Origin: Macrotis lagotis
Taxonomy: Eukaryota; Chordata; Mammalia; Peramelemorphia; Peramelidae
NCBI RefSeq assembly: GCF_037893015.1
Contig: NC_133658.1
Span: 422,015,422 to 422,079,421 of the forward strand
Length of the DNA: 64,000 nt
Reading direction: 5' to 3'
Positions 36,500 to 47,499 of this stretch are shown in pieces. The notes under the pieces are model-generated. The model searched no databases, was not told the DNA's origin, and was given only the letters and a program-made list of their open reading frames with translations. Position numbers and translations under genes: made by a program. The first letter of the stretch is position 1. Every line of letters begins with the position of its first letter.

Positions 36500-36657
36500 G
36501 GGGCATTTAGGTGTGCAGTGGATAGAGCAGAGGACCTGAAGTCAGGAGGACCTGAATTCAAATTTGTCCTCAGACACTTAATAATTGCCTAGCTGTGTGA
36601 CCTTGGGCAAGTCACTCCCATTGCCTAAATAAAAAAAGAAAATTAAAAAATTAAAAA
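36500..36657 (+). mobile_element. WSINE1-like SINE with TSDs
   Basis: The copy starts right at the L2 3' end. Target-site duplications are gaaagtaaatagta (36486-36499) and gaaagtaagtggta (36658-36671), 12 of 14 identical. A small deletion removed part of the 'cacttaacccc' segment. Confidence 0.9.
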
Positions 36658-36805
36658 GAAAGTAAGTGGTATACTTCTTAGCTCCAAAAAAAAAACAAAC
36701 AAATTCTTCATGAGCTAAAATGGAATGGTCAGAATTGAATCAGAAAAATAATTTATAAAATAACACAAGAAAGACAGTTTTGAAAGATTGAAAAATTCTA
36801 ATCAG

Positions 36806-36982
36806 GGAGTGGCTAGGTAACACAGTGGGGTGTCTAGGGGGCACAGTGGATAGAGCACTGGCCTTGTAGTCAGGAGTACCTGAGTTCAAATCCAGCCTCA
36901 GACACTTAATAATTACGTAGCTTTGTGGCCTTGGGCAAGCCATTTAACCCCATTGCCTTGCAAAAAAAAAAAACCCTAAAAA
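36806..36982 (+). mobile_element. Head-duplicated WSINE1-like SINE, copy 1
   Basis: The 5' head is present twice: 'gtggctaggtaacacagtgg' at 36810-36829, then 'gtctagggggcacagtgg' from about 36832. The rest is normal and ends in an A-run, CCCT, A-run tail. Target-site duplications are aaaaattctaatcag (36791-36805) and aaaaattctgatcag (36983-36997), 14 of 15 identical, so the doubled head was present at insertion. The copy at 41300-41482 has the same structure. Confidence 0.9.
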
Positions 36983-37411
36983 AAAAATTCTGATCAGTTC
37001 CATTACCATTCATCAATCAAGAAGACTGGTAATGATCTGCTACCCACCCCCTGACAAAGAGGTGATTAATTCACAATGAAGAATGAAGCTTACATTTTGG
37101 GGCATGGCCAATGTGGAAATTTATTTTTCTTCATTATGCATATTTTTGTAAGAGCTTTTTTCCTTAACTTTTTTAAACAGAGATAAATGCTAATTATTTT
37201 TAAAAAAAACTTTAAAAGAGGAGAAAAAAAATGAAGTCCTTGGAAGGAAATTTAGACTGTTAAGATGGCAAAGTGATGTTTTCATTAGTATTTGCTTGAC
37301 ACATAGTCACATACTGATACTTGTTGATTAGTTTATTAACCACTCTCACTGATGAAAATGAAGGACTTCTTGAGAAAGAGAAGCATTCTTAGAAAATAAA
37401 TAGCAGGTTAT

Positions 37412-37430
37412 GAATATAGTGTCTGAGAAC
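37412..37430 (+). repeat. 5' target-site duplication of the RPS23 retrocopy
   Basis: gaatatagtgtctgagaac matches gaatattgtgtctgaaaac at 37997-38015 in 17 of 19 positions. Confidence 0.85.
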
Positions 37431-37996
37431 TCACTGCCACAGGGAATTGTGGGTGCACACTTCCTTCCTTCCTTTCTTTCTTTTCTCTTTTCTCTCAGCC
37501 TGGACAGTGGCAACATGGGTAAGTGCCATGGTCTTTGTACTATTAGGAAACTCTGCAGTCACAGGAGAGCCCAAAAGTGGCATGACAAACAATATAAGAA
37601 GAGACATTTGGGCACTGTCTTGAAGGCCAACCCATTTTGAGAAGCATCTCATGCGAAAAGGGTCTTGGAAAAAGTGGGTGTAGAAGCCAAGCAGCCCAAT
37701 TCTGCCATCAGGAAGTGTGTGTGAGTCCAGTTGATTAAGACTGACAAAAAAAATCACTGCATTTGTTCCCAATGATAGCTGCTTGAATTATATTGAAGGA
37801 AAATGATGAAGTTTTAGTTGTTGGATTTGGTCAAAAAGGTCATGCTATTGTTAATATTCCTGGAGTCTGCTTCAAGGTTGTAAAACTTGCAAATGTTTCT
37901 CTTCTGGCCTTGTACAAAGGCAAGAAAGAAAGACCAAGATCATAAAAATTGTATGATGTCTTTGTCATAGTAAAAAACTTTCATGTAAAAAAAAAA
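37431..37996 (+). pseudogene. RPS23P: Processed pseudogene of ribosomal protein S23
   Basis: The start codon is at 37515 and the remnant stop at 37943-37945, giving 431 nt against 432 for the 143-residue parent. The reading begins [18 protein letters not shown] and runs through [10 protein letters not shown] and LKANPF. Further frames keep VGVEAKQPNSAIRKCV, then [17 protein letters not shown] and KKERPRS. RPS23 is the uS12-family protein of the small ribosomal subunit decoding centre. The copy is dead: the glycine codon after LKANPF is TGA, another in-frame TGA follows KCV, and small indels shift the frame later. Early arginines at residues 5, 8 and 14 are replaced by H, C and C. It lacks introns, carries a pyrimidine-rich 5' leader like a 5' TOP tract, and ends in an A-run at 37987-37996. 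Flanking 19-bp duplications prove L1-type retroposition. No promoter is seen. Confidence 0.95.
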
Positions 37997-38203
37997 GAAT
38001 ATTGTGTCTGAAAACAGAATTGTTATTTTTGGACCAGAGTTTTAAATAGAGGAAAGAGATAGTCTTGCATATTGATAAATTATATCTAATGAGGGTCAAT
38101 AAACAAGTATTTGCTTAGTGTTTCAAGTCTAATAAGGCTTTAAGCTAAAAACAAATGGAAAAGGAGAAAATAATTCCCAAATATAGGCCAAGTTAGATTT
38201 CTT

Positions 38204-38263
<60 letters not shown>

Positions 38264-38265
38264 AA
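38204..38265. repeat. (AAAG)n microsatellite
   Basis: This is a nearly pure tetranucleotide array of about 15 units. The minus-strand frame is a run of FLSF repeats. Confidence 0.97.
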
Positions 38266-38567
38266 AGTTGCACTACAGGAAGAATAGGAGCAGAAACACG
38301 CAAAAACAGAAGGAGAAAAAAAAATCTAAGAAAGGAACATGCATTTAACCTATCTTCACAAATCCATATGTTAATACACAAAGAATAGGCAAACACCAAA
38401 GTTAACTAAGGGTGTTTAGGTGTGAAAGCAAATCTGAACTCATGGATATAACCAAAATTGTATAATAGAAACTATGATCTAAATATTGCTCTGGAAAACT
38501 TATCTCAATCAATATAAGGGAAAAAAAGAAGAGTAAACTAAAATACATACATATATATAATATACAT

Positions 38568-38614
<47 letters not shown>

Positions 38615-38640
38615 TACAGATACAGAAGCAGAGAGAGAGA
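38568..38640. repeat. (GA)n and (GACA)n microsatellite
   Basis: A pure GA array grades into GACA and GATACA units, then GA again. Confidence 0.95.
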
Positions 38641-38871
38641 AAAAGAAAGATGTATTCACATCCTTCCTGTCTCAAACTCAGGTAAGCATATCTTAAGATT
38701 ACACATTTCAAATGATGTTCTGATCTGTCTTAATCAAGGAAATTCCTCAATGGTATTTGCATTCCAGATTCTGTCTAAAAACTATGTGAATTAATTGGCA
38801 TATAACATTTTGTGAAACCAAACATTCTAAAATTTGGTTGACCAAATTTAGTCCTTCAAAAATTAATAAGA

Positions 38872-38874
<3 letters not shown>

Positions 38875-38949
<75 letters not shown>
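38875..38949. repeat. (TC)n microsatellite
   Basis: This is a pure TC array of about 37 units, one of the longest uninterrupted arrays in the window. It is oriented opposite to the GA array 230 bases upstream, so the two could pair as an inverted repeat. Confidence 0.97.
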
Positions 38950-38952
<3 letters not shown>

Positions 38953-39029
38953 AAAGTTAAAGAATGTGCCTTAGAAGGAATCAGGGCTTTAAATGATGCC
39001 TGACAGAGCAGGTGCTTTTCTTATCATTC

Positions 39030-39250
39030 AGTGGTTTTCAGTTGTATACAAGTCTTTACCCCATTTGGGTTTTGTTGGGAAAGATACTGGGGTAGTTTGA
39101 CATTTTCTTCTCCAGCTCATTTTATAGATGAGTAAACCGAGGCAAGCAAGGTTAAATAACTAGCCCAAATACTTATATGTAGTGTCTGAGATCAGGTCTG
39201 AACTCAGAAAGATAAGTTTTCCTGATTCCAAATCTGGCATTTTATGTCCC
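39030..39250 (-). mobile_element. MAR1-type SINE, minus strand
   Basis: The ordered reversed landmarks are 'ccccatttgggttttgttgg', 'gatactggggtagtttgaca', 'ttcttctccagctcatttta' and 'tagatgagtaaaccgaggca'. It is followed by an L2-like terminus near 39260-39285. Confidence 0.8.
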
Positions 39251-39299
39251 AGTAGGTGTTTAATAAATATTTATTGATTATTTATGGACTACAGAGTTA

Positions 39300-40534
39300 A
39301 TTTAATTTAAACTCTTCCTTTTGCAAAGGATAAAACAAAAGACCAGAAATGTGGAGTAGTTTTCAAAAGGTCAGATAAATAGTAAGCACCAAACTGGAAC
39401 TGAAACCAAAGTTCTCTGTTACACTGGGATTTAATATGCTTGCATGAAATTAAAATACATTTTAAAATGACTGGTCTCAACCACTAGTGAAATACAAATA
39501 AGAAAATACATGCTTCCATATTGCTAAACTGTAATAAGCATAATCTCCAGAATAACAACTAATCAGTTTTCTTTTTAATCTGTCCTCAGTCAATAACAAC
39601 TATGCACATGCTAATGAAAGTTATTTATTATGTAATATTCAAAAATACACCAAGTTTTTGCTTCATTTGATGAAGATATCATGAATTCAGTAGCATCAGT
39701 TGTCCTATAACAAGGAAGCTACAGAAATTTAGGGACAGATATATTTGTTGAGATTCATTATTGTAAATTTCTTGGTTCAGGAATGAAGGAACTAGGTTTA
39801 TAATTTTTGTCACACCAGTGCAAACTGTGGAACATAGCATATAGCAACCCAAAATAATAGAATGTAGAACATTAGGACAAGATAATAAAATAAGAATATT
39901 GCAACTGGAATATTACAAACCTGCTTATTTAGCATTGCTACACTGATGTATCTATGAATTCATTGATGCGGATAATCCCTCCAATGATGCAGATCATAAC
40001 CAGTCTACACTTTCACATGCTGTATGCTTCTTGCCCATGTCCTCACATCAATCTTTCACAAAGGGTCACTTCACCATATTATCAGATTTTGCTTAAGTGC
40101 CTTAACACTGTATAGATGATAACAGAGTACAAAGACTACCCTTAAGTTCATTCTTTCTCTTGACATTTAACTTTCCCAATTCTTCCTTTGGTCTTAACAC
40201 TACTCTTTTAATGTACTTTATTCAATTTCTCCTATTTAATTCTTTATTTGCATTATGTCCACTCATGTTTAATCTTGTCTACAGAGGATGGGTAAAATCA
40301 TAGTAATGAATTCCTTACTAATTTGGTTGTTTCCGGAAGAAAAAAAAAATCTCAGAAAGGAGAGAAACAAATGGTTTGAGGCAGTATTTTTCCATTGTTA
40401 TTAAAAATGGATGTCTTTGAATCAAAACTGACCTCTTTTATAAAAAAAAAAAAAAAAGGCAGTACCTCCAGTGGTCACTGATCTGACAAATAACTTGGAA
40501 TGCTAAAATGAAGTTTGACCTCCAACTTTATGTA
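39300..40534. other. Unassigned sequence
   Basis: There is no gene and no clear repeat apart from an A-run at 40442-40457. A worn L2-like stretch may lie near 40130-40290. Confidence 0.4.
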
Positions 40535-40650
40535 TCAGTGTTTCTTGGTGTACATATGGGGAAATTGAGGCAAACAGGGTCACAAAGCTAGTATCTGAGG
40601 TCACATTTGAGCTCAAGAGGGCAGTACTTCTATAGCTTTTCACCAGAAAC
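40535..40650 (-). repeat. MIR/MAR1-like fragment
   Basis: 'ggggaaattgaggcaaacag' and 'tctgaggtcacatttgagct' are reversed SINE landmarks. Confidence 0.55.
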
Positions 40651-40734
40651 AGGATTTGACTATATAAATTACTAAGCATTCAGAATTATTTTTGTGTTTT
40701 TTTTTTATTTACATGATTGTTGTCATGATGAGGT

Positions 40735-40955
40735 GCAGGCAAGTGACACAGTAGATAGAGTTTTAGGCCTGGAATCAGGAAAACCTGAGTTCAAACCTAA
40801 TCTCAGATACTTACTAGCTATGTGACCCTGTTTGCCTCAATTTCCCCATATGTGAAGTGGGCTGGAGAAGAAAATGTCAAATCACTCTAATATATTTGTC
40901 AAAAGGGTCAGGAAGAATCATACATGACTGAATTGAATTGAATTGAAATTATATA
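40735..40955 (+). mobile_element. MAR1-type SINE, plus strand, nearly full length
   Basis: The copy has the tRNA-like head ('caagtgacacagtagataga'), the 'gagttcaaacctaatctcag' segment, and the MAR1 body ('ccccatatgtgaagtgggct', 'ggagaagaaaatgtcaaatc'). The 3' segment ('ggtcaggaagaatcatacat') ends in an AATTG-type tail. This is the best copy in the window for the whole MAR1 plan. Confidence 0.8.
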
Positions 40956-41299
40956 AGTAAGCATTCAATATAATTCATGAATAGAAAAATGGTTGAAAAA
41001 AGAAATCAGTAAAAATTGTTCTTTTGATTCAGCTTAATAAATCTTCATTGATAGTACGCAATCTCTATATCAAATGTATTTTGACCTACCAACATGCTCT
41101 ATTAATCATTTGTCTAAGTATTTGGATAAAATAAATCAATTATACCCCCAAATTATTTCTTAGTGATTTTTTAGTTATTGAAAATGTGAGCAGAGGGAGA
41201 ATATTTTAAAATATTCTAATATTGCTAACAAGAAGGAAAATAACAATCACAGAATATAGAATATTAGAGATAAAAAATACCTTTAAGAATAATCATGCC

Positions 41300-41482
41300 T
41301 GGTCGGCTAGGTGGCACAGTGAAGGGTATCTAGGTGGCACCGTGAATAGAGCACTGGCCCTGTAGTCGGGAGTACCTGAGTTCAAATCCAGCCTCAGACA
41401 CTTAATTACCTAGCTATGTGGCCTTGGGCAAGCCACTTAACCCCATTGCCTTGCCAAAAAACAAAACCCCTAAAAAAAACAA
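41300..41482 (+). mobile_element. Head-duplicated WSINE1-like SINE, copy 2
   Basis: The head appears twice: 'cggctaggtggcacagtg' from 41304 and 'atctaggtggcaccgtga' from 41328. The tail contains CCCCTAAAAAA. Target-site duplications are aagaataatcatgcc (41285-41299) and aggaataatcatgcc (41483-41497), 14 of 15 identical. It shares the doubled-head plan with the copy at 36806-36982. Confidence 0.92.
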
Positions 41483-41676
41483 AGGAATAATCATGCCAAT
41501 TTCTCATTTTACACAATAGCATACTGTAATCAGGTACAGATTTGACCAATGACACAGTGAGTTAGTGATAGAATCTTTCTGTCTTTTAGCAAAAATTTTT
41601 TGGGAAAAGATAGCAAATTCTCTCTATGTGTCTCTGTTGTCTCATTCCATTTCTTTCCTTTTTTCTTTCTCTTCCT

Positions 41677-41681
41677 ACACA

Positions 41682-41736
<55 letters not shown>
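41677..41736. repeat. (CA)n microsatellite
   Basis: This is a CA array of about 29 units with two TA breaks. A (TG)n array follows 170 bases downstream. Confidence 0.97.
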
Positions 41737-41908
41737 AATCATGGTTCAATCAGTGCTTGCATTGTTTCTAAAATCATAGACATTAGTCCTGATAGCTTGA
41801 GCAATAGTAATTCTGAGCAGAAAAAAAAAAAAAAACTTTTTTTCCTTCTTATTCTCTCAGGATAAAAATTATCAGCTTATTGAAAAATCCAAATTCATCT
41901 ATCTTTTT

Positions 41909-41956
<48 letters not shown>
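41909..41956. repeat. (TG)n microsatellite
   Basis: This is a TG array of about 22 units. With the CA array upstream it forms an inverted simple-repeat pair. Confidence 0.97.
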
Positions 41957-41958
<2 letters not shown>

Positions 41959-43014
41959 ATTTGAAATGACTGAAGAATATTTTTCAGGACAATGTAAGAG
42001 AATCACTTTTTCACTTAAGAAATGAAACACTGAAAAAAAGTCAAATGACTAGAAAGACAGCATATGAATAGCTTTCTCCATACTCTTTCGATCCTCAACC
42101 CCCCCAAAAAAATCATCAAATGTAAAAAAAAAATTAATACCATATACATATATATTTGGCTAATTATAAAGAATTTCAAAAGATAAAGTAAAATCTTTAT
42201 GGATTAACCTTAGAGAACATTAAAACACTCATTCAATAACTCTGTCCCATGTGTCTAACCAGGAGCAGGTTTGTGTTTGAGGAGCATTTTGGATCCCCAG
42301 TAGCCATCTGGTAATCCTGAATGAATGGTAGTCATAAACCATCCAACCATAAGTATCTGAAGAAGAGATTCAATGTTGACATAGAGAAGGAATTGATGAA
42401 AATAGTCTGCCTTTTGACTGAGGCTTTAAGTTACAAATACTGAAGTTTTGAAGTTTCTTCCCAGAAAATGCTTCTGACCCCTTCCAGTTCCAACAATAAG
42501 TGGCAGATGTTTATTCCGTCCTTTTCTGAAAAGAAAAAGAAAGTCAAGGAAGAGATGAATATAGAATACCAGGGTGGATAGTTTCACTGTATCTTAAAAA
42601 AAGGAAACTGAAATTCAGATTATTCTGTTCCCATAGAGGGAACTCAAAGAAAGGAATAGACTAGTAATCCCTAAATCCCACCCTTGGAACCCCGCATCAG
42701 TGAAAGTTAGTGATAGGAGGATAACAATGACAATGACTTAAATACCATTTTTCAAGAGAAAAAGCTCAATGAGCATATTAATAGCAGATAGGTCCTACAC
42801 CCACAAATAAGATGAGTTATTTGTTCTCAAATAGAATATAAAGCATTTTTTCACAAATGTGAACAAAGAACAATGAATCAATACCTCATGAAATAAATGA
42901 ATTTTTGTGGACTCCTAATGGATTGTGGAACAACAAAAAAGAAATTTCAAAATTGTTTAAAAGGAAAATAAAATCCATAAAAAAGAACTTAATCATAACT
43001 GGTGTTTAGAACTT
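41957..43014. other. Unassigned sequence
   Basis: The stretch 42240-42540 has a more even base mix and no repeat text that I recognise, but no coding frame or convincing splice signals. Nothing else can be named. Confidence 0.4.
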
Positions 43015-43625
43015 AGAATTTTTTATTTTCATCCATTTCTATATGCATATTTCCAAGTTACAAAATTTCCCTTCACCCTTCCTCCCTACCCCCCCCCATT
43101 AGGGAACAGTCAGGTTAGCATTTTACATATATATTTTGTTAAATATATTTACAAATTAGTAATTTCTGGCATGAGGAATTAGGATTAGGGGAAAGAAATA
43201 CATAAGAGATACTTTTTATTAGGTGCTCATCAGATTCTGTAGGGGCATTTTTTTTTCTATGTTTTGTTTTGTTTTGTTTTTCTTCCTCTGGTTGGGGATA
43301 CTATAGTCCATAAACAGTCTAACACAATTCACAATTGTCCTAGCTCCCTGGACTGTGGAGAGGAGTTGCATCCATCAAGGTTGTTCATCTCATAATGTTG
43401 TTGAAAAGTACATTGTTCTCTTGATTCTACTCCCTTCACTCAGCATCAGATCCAATAAGTCATTCCATGCTTCTCTAGAGTCCAACCATTTATAATTTCT
43501 TATAGAACAATACTATTCCATAGTATTCATGTACCATAACTTGTTTAGCCATTCCCCATTTGATGGGCATCCCCTCAGTTTCCAATTCTTTGCCACTATA
43601 AAAAGAGCTGTTATGAATATAAATT
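43015..43625 (-). mobile_element. L1 LINE 3' end, minus strand
   Basis: The typical reversed marsupial L1 3' terminus begins with 'tttattttcatccatttcta' (about 43022). It continues through 'caaaatttcccttcaccctt', 'ctcccttcactcagcatcag' and 'ccattccccatttgatgggc', ending at 'aaaaagagctgttatgaata'. It is 5' truncated. It is better preserved than the copy at 1014-1935. Confidence 0.8.
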
Positions 43626-44431
43626 AGAATTTTTAATAGGACTTTTTAAAACTTATTTATCATATTAGAATATAAAATAAATTCATAATAGGTTACTTCT
43701 TTCAAGAAAAATAGATTAAGAGATATAAAATCTAAAAGTACTGTAGTGGAGCAAATTCTGGCAAAAAAAAAGTACAGGGCAAAAATGCTTCAAGAGCACA
43801 ATCTAAAGTGATTGCTCTTAAAGTTAGCCTGCATGGAAATAACTGAATGTTCATATATGTCCCTGAAAAAAACAAGAAAAATTTAAAACACCCTGAATAC
43901 CATAGGACAAAAAACATTTTTTTTGGAAAGCTTCTCACAGCATCTGATTCTTTACTACAAAAATATCATCAATTAGTTCTACAGATTGCTTTGAGAAATA
44001 AAAAAGAAAACTTTACTTTAAACTCCAATGTATACAGTAATAAAGTTGAACACTTTCAAATGTTCCAAGCAGTCAGGAAAAAGACTTTCTAATACAAAGG
44101 AAAAGAAATTTGAATAATTCAAGATTGTTCTGTAGCCACAAGAAATCATAGGAAAGAATGGCATATTTTATTCTTAAAAGCATAGCAACTGTAGCTGCAA
44201 TGCAAAATGATATACCTTACAAACATGAGTCTAATCATCAATGAAAAAAATGATAGAAGAATTTAAGGCATTCTACAAAGAGGTATAAAGATAGGGAGGA
44301 GTACAATATTTAACCTAAAAATACCTCAATATAAACAAGAAAAGTAAATAACTTATGCTATGTATAAAGATTAAAAATAAAATAAGAGAAAAACAACTGA
44401 CTAATTGAAGTTTAAAAAAGGATAATCAGTG
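43626..44431. other. Unassigned A-rich sequence
   Basis: A-rich text with two overlapping frames (43732-43938 and 43847-44092) and no recognisable motif. It could be a worn LINE segment, but I cannot support that. Confidence 0.35.
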
Positions 44432-44710
44432 AACACAGACTGAGGTACATTTTTTTCTCTCTATTCTTGAGGTTTATCATCTTCTCACAGAAGGGAGTTT
44501 ATGTTTATTCTTATGTTTATTTCTTAGAACATTCAATTTACATCAATGTATGGCATGGAAACAATGTAGAAACTGTCAGACAGCCTTCTGTGGCAGGGAG
44601 GGAAGGGAGGAGGGGGGAAAAACTGTAGAATTCAAAGCCCTGAAAAAATGATGGATACATATTAGTATTGTATATAATTGGAAAACAAATAAAATACTAG
44701 AAGAAAAAAA
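44432..44710 (+). mobile_element. HAL1-like element 3' end, 5' truncated
   Basis: The text matches the terminal part of the element at 21821-23757 nearly word for word. Examples are 'ctctattcttgaggtttatc', 'gtatggcatggaaacaatgt' and 'tggaaaacaaataaaatact', followed by an A-rich tail. A SINE sits at its tail. Confidence 0.8.
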
Positions 44711-44719
44711 AGTATCATC

Positions 44720-44881
44720 AGGGGAGCTAGGTGCCACAGTGGATAGAACACTGGCCCTGGAGTCAGAGGGACCTGAGTTCAATTCCAGAATCAGACACTT
44801 AATAATTGCCTAGTTGTGTGACCTTGGGCAAGTCACTTAACCCCCTTGCCTTAAATAAATACTTATTTTTTAAAGGTTAAA
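44720..44881 (+). mobile_element. WSINE1-like SINE at the tail of a HAL1-like copy
   Basis: The head is 'ggggagctaggtgccacag' and the body is well kept up to 'aagtcacttaaccc'. Flanking duplications are gtatcatca (44711-44719) and ggatcatca (44882-44890). Insertion at the A-rich tail of an older element is usual for L1-driven SINEs. Confidence 0.9.
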
Positions 44882-45169
44882 GGATCATCAAGGGAAAAAG
44901 GGTACACCTGGATAAAGATATGAGAAAGCTTTAAAGAAGCAGATCAAGTAAAGATTGTGGAGCAAAATAGCTAAATAGATACTGATTCTAGATTAAATCC
45001 CATTACTTTCCTATAGGTGAATTGATAAGAATAGAAAATGCATAAATGAGAGAAGTGGAGTTCAGAAGAGAATAGATGATGCATCCCTATAATGTCCATA
45101 AATAGTGAAGGAATGGTAATGCCTAACTCTTTTGTCAAGTATGGGACCTGCAGGAGAATAAGTTAGTAG

Positions 45170-45500
45170 AAAGAGGGATTAAATCTGTGGCCTGGTGGGA
45201 AGGTCTCACCCCAGTGGGGGTAGGAGGGGTGATGAAGGGTATTTATGGAGGAAGAGGTAGGTTCCTGCAGTGGGAAATGAGGATCACATGATGTATTTAA
45301 TCTGGTGAAATTTGGTGCATTTGGAAAACACCTTCTTTGAAAGAGTGCATAACCTCCATCAGCAGCATCCTGTCCTAAGAGAGGGTAATTTTTAGGACCT
45401 TCTGTCACACAGAATGGCAGGCAGGTAGAGAAGAGGAAGAGGAAGAGGATATTCCCAGAAATTGGAGGGAATGGTCTTTAGGAATAAAACTAATCTTTAT
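45170..45500 (-). repeat. Unnamed element, copy 1 of an inverted pair (possible LTR fossil)
   Basis: The stretch 45235-45500 is repeated in inverse orientation at 47975-48228 with high similarity. Both copies translate to the same open stretch ('GGYALFQRRCF' and 'LNTSCDPHFPLQEPTSSS'). On its own minus strand, copy 1 goes on past the point where copy 2 ends, through an ATAAATA box-like site and a C-rich stretch to about 45170. The shape could fit part of a retroviral-type LTR, but I cannot place the ends or the family. It could also be a small inverted duplication. Confidence 0.55.
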
Positions 45501-46599
45501 GATGGCAGGAAATTGAACTGAATCACATGAGATGAAACTTAGTCATTTCTACTATTCAGCTCTTTTTTTGTCTAATATACTTAGAGATAACTTAATATGA
45601 AACCATTGTTGTCCAACATGTACAATGTGCTATTTCTATGCAGAAAATTAGAATAAAATCAAATATAGCATTCACTCTATAGACTTTTATGAATCTTTAG
45701 GTATATACTAAAGAGACAAGCAGAACATGTGATTTCAATAGTATAGAGAATTCTCAGATGAAAAAACTAGCTCTACTGATAAAAATGAACCTTTGCTACA
45801 AATGATCATTGCCCAGAACTGCCTTAAGCAACTTATGTGAGGTCAAATAAGTATCATCTCATCTTAACTTCAAGGCTAACTCTCTATTAAGACTATACCA
45901 CACTGACTCTTAGTTGGCTGTCTTGTGTTCTCTCATAAATTTTCATGTAGAAAACTGCAACTAAAAGTTAAATAATGTTTCAGTTGGTGTGAAGCATACA
46001 GAGACAATCAAGTGTAGCATTTCCAGGGTACCTATACACTATGTGCTCAGCAATGTAGTAAGTTTATGAGAATTCTACCAAAAGAATGTAGAAAATTTTA
46101 CCTTACCTGAGAGATCTCACATGCTTATTAGGAAAAAAAGACTAAAACATATGAATCAATAGTACCAGTAGTTCTTGTCAGAAGTGGCAAGGGTCTCAAT
46201 TTTCTTCTCTTTAAAATAAGTTGGTAGAATTCTATATTCCTAGAGTCAAGAAGTGATGTAGCCAGAGCAACTTTGCAAATTAGTGACAGGACTGGAAGTA
46301 GAACCCAGGCTTCCTAATTCCTAATGTAATACTCATACCACTTATAACAGGTTGCCTTTTATGAGACCATGTTATAATATAAAATTGTGAGTTTGGTGGT
46401 ACAACTTCTCTGTGTAAAATGCTATATTAAGAGAAGATAGATCAATGAAAACTGGAATAGTAATGGAAAGGTTCAAGTAGAAAGTAGATCTTAAGATGAG
46501 CTTTGAAGGCAGGTGAAGATTATTTCAGGGTAGGTTTTTTGTTGTTTTTTATTTTTATGGGCTTCCCTCGATGAAAAATAGTACATATAAGCAAACTAT
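45501..46599. other. Mostly unassigned; worn MIR piece
   Basis: A reversed MIR-like fragment lies at about 46240-46345 ('ggaagtagaacccaggcttc'). I see no gene. Confidence 0.4.
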
Positions 46600-47130
46600 A
46601 TGTATGTAAAAAATAGTAAATGTAAACACTGTTCTAAGTGTGAGGAATATAAAAGCAAAAAACCCCAACAAACAGGAAAGTTCCTGCCTTCAAGGAACTT
46701 ACATTCTAACATGAGAGACAACATGAAAATTAGCTAGATTCAGAAAAGATATATATACAGAGTAACTGAAATGTAATCTGAAAGGCAAAACCATTAACAA
46801 CCAGAGAAATAAAGTCTGAAATCGAAGAAGAAGAATTTGAGTTTTACTAGAAGCCAGGAAAGATAAGAGGGAAGGTAAAAGGGTTCTCCAAAAACAAGCA
46901 TGGAGAGCAGCCTGTGTAAACCAATAGAAACTAGAGAAAGAATGTGATGTTCAAAGAAGTAAAAGTAGGTTAGTAAAGCCAAATTGTAGAGTGAGGGAAA
47001 GGAAATATATTGTAAAAGAGAACTGAAAGATTCAAAGAGGAGAAGTTATAAAAAAACTTTAAGCAGAGATAAATCCATTTTGTAGATGATGTCAATAAAA
47101 AATACATATTAATGAATATAAATACATTTA
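46600..47130 (+). repeat. Ancient interspersed repeat, unnamed family
   Basis: The landmarks 'cactgttctaagtgtgagga', 'ccttcaaggaacttacattc' and 'gagagcagcctgtgtaaacc' are collinear with the pieces at 31640-31990. The downstream part overlaps the 26.75-27.5 kb piece. It is very old. Confidence 0.5.
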
Positions 47131-47499
47131 TCCAAATGAGAACCAGTGTGACCACAGTCCATCTGAACTATACTAAGATGTTCTTCGCAAGTTGCTGTAA
47201 ACATCATCAGCTTGAAGTCTATGTTCTAGTAATAACTGTTTCCAAACTTAAATGAATTGTTTTTCCAATTGCTGGTCCCTATTTGAAGCCTTTCTGGCTT
47301 TCCACTGAAAAAAGTCTCTAAGAACTCAAGATTATCTACATGCCTAAATAACCATCTTATTAGAACTTTAATAGAGGAGTTAATCCTTAGAGAAGCAGTA
47401 TGATATCATGAAATAATATTTGATTTGAAATCCTTTGTCTCCAGACTCTCTTGGTCCAATTTCTGTTTTCATCACTTTCTCTCTTTCAGACCTTAGTTT

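Noticed and set aside
37515-37640. RPS23 as a functional gene
   Set aside because: An in-frame stop follows the first 41 codons, more breaks follow, introns are missing and an A-tail with target duplications is present.
41957-43014. Possible terminal exon or noncoding RNA at 42240-42540
   Set aside because: The base mix is more even than nearby, but I could not find a convincing frame, splice sites or polyadenylation signal in order.
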